The position numbers were made by a program, and so were the translations under genes. Of a stretch of 17,546 bases of DNA, positions 1-5,996 are shown one piece after another. This stretch comes from Nocardioides sp. (GTDB taxonomy: Bacteria > Actinomycetota > Actinomycetes > Propionibacteriales > Nocardioidaceae): contig DOWL01000122.1 in the NCBI GenBank assembly GCA_003519585.1, positions 2,580 to 20,125 on the forward strand. The letters are read 5' to 3'. Each line of letters begins with the position of its first letter. Positions within the stretch are counted from its first letter, which is position 1. Below the pieces are notes generated by a model. That model made no database searches and had not been told where the DNA came from. It saw only the letters and a list, made by a program, of their open reading frames with translations.

Positions 1-152
1 GGATAGCCCCAGGCCAGCCGCTTGCCCGCCGAGAAGAAGTAGAGCTCGTCGCGACCGGGCCCGTAGAACGGCGCCATCGCCAGCAACACGGCCGCTTGCA
101 CGCCCGCGACCAGGCCGACCTCGCGCCACGCGAACGCCGGCCGCTCGATCAT
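1..152 (-). CDS. Glycosyltransferase family 39-like membrane protein, N-terminal fragment
   Basis: This is the first 50 codons of a gene that runs off the left edge. The ATG is at 152-150 and overlaps the TGA of the upstream phosphatase gene as ATGA, so the two are probably translationally coupled. The fragment has a short basic start, one hydrophobic helix (about residues 12-27, GLVAGVQAAVLLAMAP) and then a segment GRDELYFFSAGKRLAWGYP. An acidic DELYF followed by an aromatic-rich AWGYP is characteristic of GT39/ArnT-type (GT-C fold) glycosyltransferases of actinobacteria, where the acidic residue lies in the first extracytoplasmic loop. Such enzymes use polyprenyl-phosphate sugar donors at the membrane. 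The substrate cannot be told from this fragment. Confidence 0.7.
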   Translation of the reverse strand, partial: MIERPAFAWREVGLVAGVQAAVLLAMAPFYGPGRDELYFFSAGKRLAWGY

Positions 153-925
153 CCGCGCAACCTGGCCCGCAACTTCGCGAGCGTCGCCTCGTCGAGACCG
201 AGTCCGTCACGCAGGTAGCTCGTCCGGTCGCCGTACCGCTCGGCGATCGCGTCGTAGGCCTCCTGGAGGAATCGCCCGTCGACCAGCATCGCCGTCTCGT
301 AGATCGACACCTTGTCCGCGCCGAGATGCTCGCGGACCAGGCCGAGGTACTTCTCGCGGGTGGCCGAAGAGAAGGAGTTGGTGAGGAGGTAGTCGTCGAG
401 GATGGTCGCGTCGTCGACTCCGGCGATGTGCAGCAGCAGCGCGGCCGCCCAGCCGGTGCGGTCCTTGCCGGCGGCGCAGTGGAACAGGATGGCGCCGTCC
501 TCGGCCTCGGCGACGTGGCGCAGCAGTTCGCCGAACGCCGCGCGTGCACCCGGCACTTCCACGAAGCTCCGGTAGACCGACCTCATCACCGCGTCCGCGG
601 CCTCGTGCGAGGTGAGCGACCGGAGCTGCGACATCGGGATGCCGCGCACCTCGAGGTGATGCCAGGTGGCACCGGCGATCTCGGCGTCGGGGTGCGCCTC
701 GACCTCGTGCTGCGAGCGCAGGTCGTAGATCGCGCTCACGCCGAGCCCGGCGATCGTGGCTGCGTCGACGTCGGTGAGCTGCAGCTCGTTGGAGCGGTAG
801 GCGACGCCCCGGCGCAGTGGGGTCCCGTCGGAGGCGACGTACGCCGTGTCCGGGCCGGCGACGTCACGGAAGTTGTCGGCGGACGCGAGCCGGAGTAGCT
901 CTTCGCCCAGCGCAGGTTCGACCAC
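149..925 (-). CDS. Tyrosine-protein phosphatase, PtpB-like (Y_phosphatase3 family)
   Basis: This 258-residue cytoplasmic protein should hydrolyse phosphotyrosine, and possibly phosphoserine or phosphoinositides as reported for mycobacterial PtpB. The signature P-loop is HCAAGKDRTG, with nucleophile Cys150 and Arg156 (C-x5-R). The lysine and aspartate inside the loop are typical of the PtpB/Y_phosphatase3 group. The N-terminal NFRDVAG (residues 18-24) and YRSNEL (43-48) are also family hallmarks, and the length fits. There is no signal peptide. The start at 925 sits directly upstream of the conserved region. The gene lies 50 bp downstream of the isoaspartate methyltransferase gene and overlaps the following glycosyltransferase start by 4 bp. 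The physiological substrate is unknown. Confidence 0.88.
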   Translation of the reverse strand: MVEPALGEELLRLASADNFRDVAGPDTAYVASDGTPLRRGVAYRSNELQLTDVDAATIAGLGVSAIYDLRSQHEVEAHPDAEIAGATWHHLEVRGIPMSQLRSLTSHEAADAVMRSVYRSFVEVPGARAAFGELLRHVAEAEDGAILFHCAAGKDRTGWAAALLLHIAGVDDATILDDYLLTNSFSSATREKYLGLVREHLGADKVSIYETAMLVDGRFLQEAYDAIAERYGDRTSYLRDGLGLDEATLAKLRARLRG

Positions 926-975
926 GGGTCGAGCCTAGGGATCGTGGGTGAACGGCGGTCGAACGGGTCGGTTGC

Positions 976-1536
976 TCACCGCAGCGGCACGAACCGGTAG
1001 CCGCCGTGGCCGCTCACCTCGGTGCCGGCACGGGTGCGTCGCACCAGCAGCATGGTGCCGAACACCGGGATCACCATCCGACCGCCGTCGTCCACCTGGT
1101 CGACGAGTGCCGCCGGCAGGGTGCGGGCCTCGGCGCTGACCAGGACTCGGTCGTACGGCGCCCCGGCCGGCCAGCCGAGCCGCTCCGGGTCGGCGGTCTC
1201 GATGCGCGCCCAGGGCCGAGTGAAGTGAGCGAGGTTGCGACGACCGAAGTCGACCAGGTTCGGCTCGAGCTCGACCCCGACCACCTGCCCCTCCGGACCG
1301 GTGAGCTGCGCCAGCAGCGCGGTCGACCATCCTGACCCGGACCCCACGTCGAGGACCCGGTCGCCGAGCCGTACCTCGAGCAGCCGGAGCATGTCCGCCA
1401 CCGTCCGCGGCTGCGAGTTGGTCTGCCCGTGCCCGATCGCGATCGGACCGTCGTGCGCCGCCCTGCGCCGAGCTCCCCGGGGCAGGAAACACTCTCGCGG
1501 CGTAGCCGCGAACGCCTCGGAGACCCGATCCTCCAT
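976..1536 (-). CDS. pcm: Protein-L-isoaspartate O-methyltransferase family protein
   Basis: This 186-residue SAM-dependent methyltransferase is predicted to methylate L-isoaspartyl residues in damaged proteins and start their repair. The evidence is the family segment IAIGHGQTNSQP (residues 32-43, equivalent to the usual SIGYGQTIS-P) and the SAM-binding motif VLDVGSGSGWSTALLA (61-76). Further downstream are an acidic strand VVGVELEPNLV and LVSAEARTLPAALVDQVDDG, matching the family pattern of a strand followed by a Leu-Pro and a Gly-Gly turn before VIPV. It is a little shorter than the usual 200-220 residues. The start at 1536 gives MEDRVSEAFAATPRECFLP, which aligns with the normal N-terminus. 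Some actinobacterial members of this family methylate other carboxylates, so the exact substrate is inferred. Confidence 0.85.
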   Translation of the reverse strand: MEDRVSEAFAATPRECFLPRGARRRAAHDGPIAIGHGQTNSQPRTVADMLRLLEVRLGDRVLDVGSGSGWSTALLAQLTGPEGQVVGVELEPNLVDFGRRNLAHFTRPWARIETADPERLGWPAGAPYDRVLVSAEARTLPAALVDQVDDGGRMVIPVFGTMLLVRRTRAGTEVSGHGGYRFVPLR

Positions 1537-1562
1537 CGCCTCCAGTGTCGCATCACCCGACC

Positions 1563-1601
1563 GCGAGTCGGCGCTACCGACGTGCAGTAACGCCGACTCG
1601 C
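1563..1601 (-). terminator. 11-bp inverted repeat after the two-component operon, likely terminator or REP-like hairpin
   Basis: GCGAGTCGGCG (1563-1573) and CGCCGACTCGC (1591-1601) are exact reverse complements separated by 17 bases. The hairpin begins 8 bases past the response-regulator stop codon (1609), where a transcript terminator would be expected, and it lies 27 bases upstream of the methyltransferase start. No U-tract follows, which is common for terminators in high-GC actinobacteria. The long, well-defined loop also allows it to be a member of an interspersed repeat family. Confidence 0.5.
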
Positions 1602-1608
1602 CGTACTT

Positions 1609-2259
1609 TCAGCCGCGTTGCCGGACGCCGAGCCAGGTCAGCACCGCGAGCACGCGGCGGTTCTCCTCGCCGGTCTCGTGCAGGCCGAGCTTCTGCATGA
1701 TGCCGGCGATGTGGGTCTCGACCGTGCGATCGGTGAGGAAGAGCCGGCGGGCGATGCCGGCGTTGTTGCGGCCCTCGGCCATCAGGGCGAGTACGTCGCG
1801 CTCGCGTGGCGTCAGCAGCGCAAGCGGGTCGTCGTCGCGACGAGGTCCGAGCAGGGTCGCCACGACCTCGGGGTCGAGCGCGGAGCCGCCCGCCGCAACC
1901 CGGCGCAGCGCGTCCATGAAGTCGTCGACCTCGAATACGCGGTCCTTGAGCAGGTAGCCCACCCGGCCGCCCGCCACCAGCTCGACCGAGTGTCGGGTCT
2001 CGACGTGCTGGGACAGCAGCACGATGGCCAGTTCGGGGTCCTGCGCGCGGAGCTCCTTGGCGGCCCGGGCGCCGTCGTCCGTACCGTCCGGAGGCATCCG
2101 GACGTCGATGATGGCGAGGTCGGGCCGTTCGCGTGTGACCGCCTCGACCAGGGCCGTCGCGTCGCCGGCCCGGCCGACGACCTCGTGGCCGGCATCCTCC
2201 AGCAGCCGCGCCAGCCCCTCGCGGAACAGCGCCGAGTCCTCGCCGATCACGATGCGCAT
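1609..2259 (-). CDS. NarL/LuxR-family response regulator
   Basis: This 216-residue DNA-binding response regulator has an N-terminal receiver domain (residues 1-120). It carries the acidic pair Glu7-Asp8, phospho-acceptor Asp52 (in LAIIDVRMPP), a conserved Ser83 in the switch position and Lys105 in GYLLKD. The C-terminal LuxR/GerE helix-turn-helix runs from LTPRERDVLALMAEG (149-163) through NAGIARRLFLTDRTVETHI (166-184). The length and arrangement are standard for NarL/FixJ-type regulators. The ATG at 2259 is inside the last 13 bases of the upstream kinase gene, so the two are co-translated and should be a cognate pair. The target is not known. The divergent membrane-protein gene and autoregulation of the operon are the simplest candidates. 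Confidence 0.93.
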   Translation of the reverse strand: MRIVIGEDSALFREGLARLLEDAGHEVVGRAGDATALVEAVTRERPDLAIIDVRMPPDGTDDGARAAKELRAQDPELAIVLLSQHVETRHSVELVAGGRVGYLLKDRVFEVDDFMDALRRVAAGGSALDPEVVATLLGPRRDDDPLALLTPRERDVLALMAEGRNNAGIARRLFLTDRTVETHIAGIMQKLGLHETGEENRRVLAVLTWLGVRQRG

Positions 2260-4217
2260 GATGGTCTCTCGAAGGGGAGCGCTGCCTCGACCTCGGTGCC
2301 ACTGCCCACCGGACTGGCCACGCGGAGCGAGCCGCCCAGCGCGGCCACTCGATCGGCGAGCCCGGAGCGCAGCCCGAGGTTGGCGCCACCGCAGCCGTTG
2401 TCGGTGACCCTGACCAGCAGCTGCCCGTCGCGGCGCACCACGTGCAGCTCGATCCGCGTCGCCTCGGAATGCTTGACGGCGTTGGTGATCGCCTCGCTGG
2501 CCACGAAGTACGCCGTCGTCGCGACCGCGTCGGGCAGCGGTCCGTCGTCGACGTCCATGGCGACGGTCATCGGCAGCGTCCTGACCAGGTTGGAGAGGGC
2601 CGCCGGCAAGCCGTCGTCCAGGCTTCCGGGCCGCAGTCCGTGCGCCAGTTGCCGCAGCTCGGCGACCGCCGTACCCAGTTCGGCCACGCTCTGGTCGAGC
2701 AACTCGTCGACGTCGACGGTCCCGTCGTCGAGGTGGCGCTGGGCCAACCGCAGCTGCATGCCGAGTGAGACCAGCCGTTGCTGCGCGCCGTCGTGGAGAT
2801 CGCGCTCCATCCGCCGCCGTTCCTCGTAGCCGATCTGCACCAGCCGGGTCCGGCTGTCCTGGGCGTCACGCAGGGCTCGCGCGACCTCCGACCGGAGCCG
2901 GACCACCTCGACCAGCGTGCTGCATCGGTCGGCTACCTCGCGCAGCAGTTCGGACGAGGCCGGGCCCGAGCCGCGCACCAGCACGCCGGTCGGCTCGTCG
3001 TCCTGCAGGACGAGGACGCCGGACGGAGGCACCGGCTCGCCGCCGGCGTCGAGGTACGCCGTCGAGCCGGGCACCCGGAACCCGACCCGCAGCTCCCGAT
3101 CACGCAGGGCGCCGCGTAGCCGCTCCTCGAGCTGCTCGGGCCGCGCGTCGCCCGCGCTCACTTCGCGGTGGAGTTCGTCGACGGCCGTCAGTGCGGAGCG
3201 GCGCAACGGGTACATCCGGGCGTCGACCGCGCGGCGTACGAGTCGCACGGCCGGAAGTAGCAGCAGGGCGGCCGCCGCGGTGCCGAGCGCGATCCCGATC
3301 TCGGAGCCGCGGCCGACCAGCACGCCCGTCGCCGACGAGACGGCCCCGTAGACCGCCAACAGCAGAGCGGTGACGACGCCCCACGTCACCGCGAGACCGA
3401 GTGCCTTGTCGACGTCGTAGAGGTCGTAGCGGAGCACGGCGATGCCCGCGGCCAACGGCGTCGCGATCAAGGACGCCAGACCGATCGCCCCGCTGAACCA
3501 GAGCGGCTCGCCCCACACCAGGATCTCCACGCCACAGAGCAGCGGGTAGAGGGGGAGCCCGATCCCCGCGAGCGCCAACCACTTGATCTGCTGGCGCTGG
3601 GTCCGGTCGGCGCGGCGGAACCGCAGCAGCAGCGACACCGCCGAGGCCAGGACCAGAGCGAGGACCCCCACGAAGCAGACCAGTGCGCACAGCTGCCACC
3701 ACCCCGGCGGCGGCCCGAAGGGGCGGGCCAGGCCGGCCAACGGTGCCCGGAACGGCTCGTCGGCGAGTGCACCGTCGACCTGGGTGACGGTCGTGGCCAC
3801 CACCAGCGCCGCCGGCACCCAGCGCCACCGGCGCGAGGGGACTCGGCCGTCCGGGAAGTGGAGCAGCAGCAGCCCGAACGTCGCGAGCACCCACCACGCG
3901 TTCTCTGCCGTGACCGCCACGAGCCACGCCCAGCGAGTCGGGTCGTCGGTCGTCGCGAGCCACTGGAGCCAGATCTCCTTGGCGACCACGACGGCCACCG
4001 AGAGCGAGAGCAGACCCAGCAGCATCCCGACGGTGGCGCCGTCGCGGCGTCGCGAGACCAGGACCGAGAGGCCGGTCGTCGCGGGTACGACGAGCACCCC
4101 GATCGCGAGCGTGAGCCACGACGTACGGTTCGGCGCGGCGGCCAGGAAGCAGACCGCCATCACCAACGCGAGCGCGGCGCACACCGCACTCACAACGGCT
4201 GCGCGGCGGGCGACCAT
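2247..4217 (-). CDS. Membrane sensor histidine kinase, HisKA_3 (NarX/DesK type)
   Basis: This 656-residue kinase senses an unknown signal and phosphorylates the adjacent response regulator. About eight to ten hydrophobic helices fill residues 8-330, in a long N-terminal membrane module. A GAF-like or linker region (about 345-440) and a helical segment precede the HisKA_3 box ERRRMERDLHDGAQQRLV, with phospho-acceptor His475. The ATP-binding domain shows ASEAITNAVKHS (N-box, Asn579), TDNGCGG (605-611) and SGLADRVAALGGSLRV. The ATG at 4217 was chosen because it starts right before the first helix and lies 6 bp after a TACAGT -10-like hexamer. An in-frame ATG at 4316 would add 33 non-conserved residues and run through the divergent promoter region. 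Confidence 0.92.
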   Translation of the reverse strand: MVARRAAVVSAVCAALALVMAVCFLAAAPNRTSWLTLAIGVLVVPATTGLSVLVSRRRDGATVGMLLGLLSLSVAVVVAKEIWLQWLATTDDPTRWAWLVAVTAENAWWVLATFGLLLLHFPDGRVPSRRWRWVPAALVVATTVTQVDGALADEPFRAPLAGLARPFGPPPGWWQLCALVCFVGVLALVLASAVSLLLRFRRADRTQRQQIKWLALAGIGLPLYPLLCGVEILVWGEPLWFSGAIGLASLIATPLAAGIAVLRYDLYDVDKALGLAVTWGVVTALLLAVYGAVSSATGVLVGRGSEIGIALGTAAAALLLLPAVRLVRRAVDARMYPLRRSALTAVDELHREVSAGDARPEQLEERLRGALRDRELRVGFRVPGSTAYLDAGGEPVPPSGVLVLQDDEPTGVLVRGSGPASSELLREVADRCSTLVEVVRLRSEVARALRDAQDSRTRLVQIGYEERRRMERDLHDGAQQRLVSLGMQLRLAQRHLDDGTVDVDELLDQSVAELGTAVAELRQLAHGLRPGSLDDGLPAALSNLVRTLPMTVAMDVDDGPLPDAVATTAYFVASEAITNAVKHSEATRIELHVVRRDGQLLVRVTDNGCGGANLGLRSGLADRVAALGGSLRVASPVGSGTEVEAALPFERPSCAS

Positions 4218-4223
4218 GTCAGC

Positions 4224-4229
4224 ACTGTA
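4224..4229 (-). promoter_or_regulatory. -10-like hexamer TACAGT for the kinase operon, implying a leaderless mRNA
   Basis: On the minus strand TACAGT ends exactly 6 bases before the kinase ATG (4217), with GCTGAC between them. That spacing puts the transcription start on or beside the A of the start codon. No Shine-Dalgarno sequence is visible upstream of this ATG, which agrees with leaderless translation, a common mode in actinobacteria. No convincing -35 is seen 17 bp upstream. Confidence 0.4.
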
Positions 4230-4241
4230 GGGACGGAACGG

Positions 4242-4267
4242 CCGTGCTGGGGTCCGTGCCAGCACGG
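4242..4267. promoter_or_regulatory. 9-bp inverted repeat in the divergent kinase/membrane-protein promoter region
   Basis: CCGTGCTGG (4242-4250) and CCAGCACGG (4259-4267) are perfect inverted repeats with an 8-base spacer. The centre-to-centre spacing is 17 bp, close to two helical turns. The site lies in the 141-bp space between the kinase start (4217) and the divergent membrane protein start (4359), just upstream of the kinase -10-like element. It is a plausible operator for the response regulator encoded in the same operon, but this is inference from position and symmetry. Confidence 0.45.
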
Positions 4268-4358
4268 GTATCAAGTCCCGCGATCGCCACGATCCTGCGA
4301 CCGGTCCTGCCTCCATAGCGTCCGGGCATCCGTTCGCCGACTGCCCTGGAGGCTCCGC

Positions 4359-5048
4359 ATGACCACCACCACGCCCTTCATCGAGTCCGAGGTCGAGTCC
4401 TCGGGCGTCACCACCGTCCGCACTCGCGTCGCCGCCGCTGCGCTCGCTGCGTCAGCCGCCACCGTCGGCGTACTCCTCGCGACCACGCCGTGGGGGGACC
4501 GCCTGGACAGCAGTTCGGACGAGGTCCTGAGCTATGACCGGCTCCTCGAGGTCCGCGATGCGGCCTGGTCGAGCATGCTGCTCGACGCGTTCGCGTACGC
4601 CGTGATCGGGCTGACCGTGGGGCTCGGCGTGCTGCACCTGGTCCGTGCGAAGGGGCGAGTCGCAGCCCTGGTCGGGGCCGTCATCACGACGGCGGGCGGG
4701 ATCCTGTTCGCGATGGGGGGCGCCGCCTTCGCGACCGTCGTCTGGTTCATCACCGCTGACGGTCTTCCGACGGGAGCCGGCACGTCGCTGGTCGACTACG
4801 CCAACGACCACGTCGGACACCTGATGGGCGTCGACATGGCCGGCTTCGCGCTCGTGACCCTCGGCAGCCTGGTGCTGGCCGCCGCGCTGATCCGGGCTCG
4901 CGCGGTGCCGGTGCCCGCGGTCGCGGCGTACCTGCTGCTCACGATCGCCCAGTTCGTCGGCCTCCCCGGCCGGGCGATGGACTTCCTGCAGATCGCGATG
5001 ATGCTGCTGCTGATCGGCTTCGCGGCCGTCGTGTGGCGCCGTGCCTAG
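4359..5048 (+). CDS. Six-helix integral membrane protein of unknown function
   Basis: This 229-residue protein is not assigned to a named family. The first 22 residues are polar and cytoplasm-like. About six hydrophobic segments follow (roughly 24-43, 76-95, 100-131, 160-178, 186-201 and 208-226). A strong ribosome-binding site (TGGAGG, 4347-4352) lies 6 bases before the ATG at 4359, so the start is secure. The gene is divergent from the histidine kinase and shares its 141-bp regulatory spacer, so it may be a target of that two-component system. Its TAG stop overlaps the TAG of the opposing DUF1295 gene within a shared palindromic CTAG (5045-5048). There is no enzymatic motif. Confidence 0.85.
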   Translation: MTTTTPFIESEVESSGVTTVRTRVAAAALAASAATVGVLLATTPWGDRLDSSSDEVLSYDRLLEVRDAAWSSMLLDAFAYAVIGLTVGLGVLHLVRAKGRVAALVGAVITTAGGILFAMGGAAFATVVWFITADGLPTGAGTSLVDYANDHVGHLMGVDMAGFALVTLGSLVLAAALIRARAVPVPAVAAYLLLTIAQFVGLPGRAMDFLQIAMMLLLIGFAAVVWRRA

Positions 5049-5875
5049 GAGCCGTCTCGATGTGACCGCTTCGGTGGCAGTGGCACGAAGATCGAGGTGC
5101 GGGTGGCGTATGCCGGGTAGCCGGGCCGCTGCATCATCGTCCGCTCGAGCAGCTTGACCCCGGTGACCTGGTAGACGAAGAACGTCATCGCGACCGGCGA
5201 CAGCACCGTCGCGAGCCCGGCCACCCAGCCCGAGCCCAGTCCCGCCGCGAGCCACAGACCCCACCAGATGCAGGCGTCCCCGAAGTAGTTGGGATGCCGG
5301 GTGTAGCGCCAGAGCCCCCGGTCCATCACCGGGGGCCTGGTCTGCTTCGGCTCCCGCTTGTACGCCGCGAGCTGCCGGTCGCCGACCGCCTCGAAGAACA
5401 ATCCGATCGCCCACACGACCACGCCGGCGACCACGACCGGCCACCACTCGACGCTCAGCACAGCGCCGATCATCACCGGCAGGGCGATGAACCACTGCAC
5501 GGCGCCTTGGACCACGAAGACCCGGCGTACGACGGTCCTCATCCCGACCTCGGACGGCGACCCGCCCAGCATCTCGGCATAGCGCGGGTCCTCCTGCCCG
5601 CCGTGCTCGCCGACGGCTCGGGACCGGATGTGCCAGGCCAGCCGCAGCCCCCAGATCGCCACCAGCGCGACCACGAGCCAGCGCCGCCAGGGCGTTCCGT
5701 GGTCGACCAGCGTCGCGACCACGCCGGTGACCAGCGCGATGAGCACGAACCCGGCGCCCCAGGCGACGTCGACCACGGCCGCCTTGTCGAGCTGCTTGGT
5801 CCGGATGGCGGCCGCCGTCATGCCGACCAGGACCGTAGCCAGTCCGGCGATGAGTGCTGCGGCGACGGGGTTCAT
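5045..5875 (-). CDS. DUF1295 membrane protein (steroid 5-alpha-reductase-like fold)
   Basis: This 276-residue multi-pass membrane protein has the DUF1295/steroid-reductase C-terminal signature GLWRYTRHPNYFGD (187-200). The family includes NADPH-dependent lipid reductases and isoprenylcysteine-methyltransferase-like folds. The early segment LDKAAVVDVAWGAGF (29-43) and the long DPRYAEML loop (97-103) are typical. About seven hydrophobic segments are present. A DUF1295 protein is also encoded in the mycobacterial sigK locus (Rv0446c), so a role in modifying methylated or cyclopropane lipids together with the nearby methyltransferases is likely but unproven. The ATG at 5875 has no Shine-Dalgarno of its own and overlaps the stop of a 31-codon upstream frame. 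A start at 5941 would add 22 residues encoded by the repeat and is less likely. Confidence 0.87.
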   Translation of the reverse strand: MNPVAAALIAGLATVLVGMTAAAIRTKQLDKAAVVDVAWGAGFVLIALVTGVVATLVDHGTPWRRWLVVALVAIWGLRLAWHIRSRAVGEHGGQEDPRYAEMLGGSPSEVGMRTVVRRVFVVQGAVQWFIALPVMIGAVLSVEWWPVVVAGVVVWAIGLFFEAVGDRQLAAYKREPKQTRPPVMDRGLWRYTRHPNYFGDACIWWGLWLAAGLGSGWVAGLATVLSPVAMTFFVYQVTGVKLLERTMMQRPGYPAYATRTSIFVPLPPKRSHRDGS

Positions 5876-5967
5876 CGCGCGCCGGCCGGGTGGAGGAATC
5901 CCAACATATGTTGGGATTCCTGACGTTCTGGGCCGTTGCAATGCCCAAGAAGGTCTGGAAACGCCAT
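5872..5967 (-). CDS. 31-codon upstream ORF read through repeat element, coupled to the DUF1295 gene
   Basis: This short frame is too small for normal ORF calling. Its ATG (5967-5965) is preceded by a perfect AGGAGG (5980-5975) at 7-base spacing, one of the strongest ribosome-binding sites in the window. It encodes a 31-residue peptide beginning MAFPDLLGHCNGPERQ and ending LHPAGAR. It runs through the whole double-palindrome element and stops with TGA (5874-5872) overlapping the DUF1295 ATG as ATGA. The DUF1295 gene has no ribosome-binding site of its own, so the ORF probably delivers ribosomes to it by termination-reinitiation. The peptide has no recognised domain and may have no function of its own. 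Expression is inferred from the signals only. Confidence 0.55.
   Translation of the reverse strand: MAFPDLLGHCNGPERQESQHMLGFLHPAGAR
5894..5957. repeat. Double-palindrome element, left copy
   Basis: Bases 5894-5921 form a perfect 28-bp palindrome whose left half is AGGAATCCCAACAT. It abuts a second, imperfect 38-bp palindrome (5920-5957) starting CTGACGTTCTGGGCC and centred on TTG|CAA, with five mismatched pairs. The inverted copy at 7085-7147 matches it at 56 of 63 positions. The outer end of each copy is the perfect palindrome and the inner end, facing the AbiEi-type gene, is the imperfect one. As RNA each copy would fold into two consecutive hairpins. The type of element is not recognised. 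It could be the terminal inverted repeat of a cassette, a REP/BIME-like repeat or a paired operator. Confidence 0.85.
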
Positions 5968-5975
5968 TGAAGTTC

Positions 5976-5996
5976 CTCCTAGCTCCTAGCTCCTAG
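5976..5996. repeat. Three tandem CTCCTAG units giving stops in all six frames
   Basis: CTCCTAG is repeated exactly three times (5976-5982, 5983-5989, 5990-5996). Each unit contains the palindrome CTAG, so TAG occurs on both strands. The 7-base period moves the stop through all three frames on each strand. The minus-strand stop at 5995-5993 is the actual end of the AbiEi-type gene. On that strand the units read as successive TAGGAG motifs and end in the AGGAGG that serves the 31-codon ORF. Confidence 0.85.
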
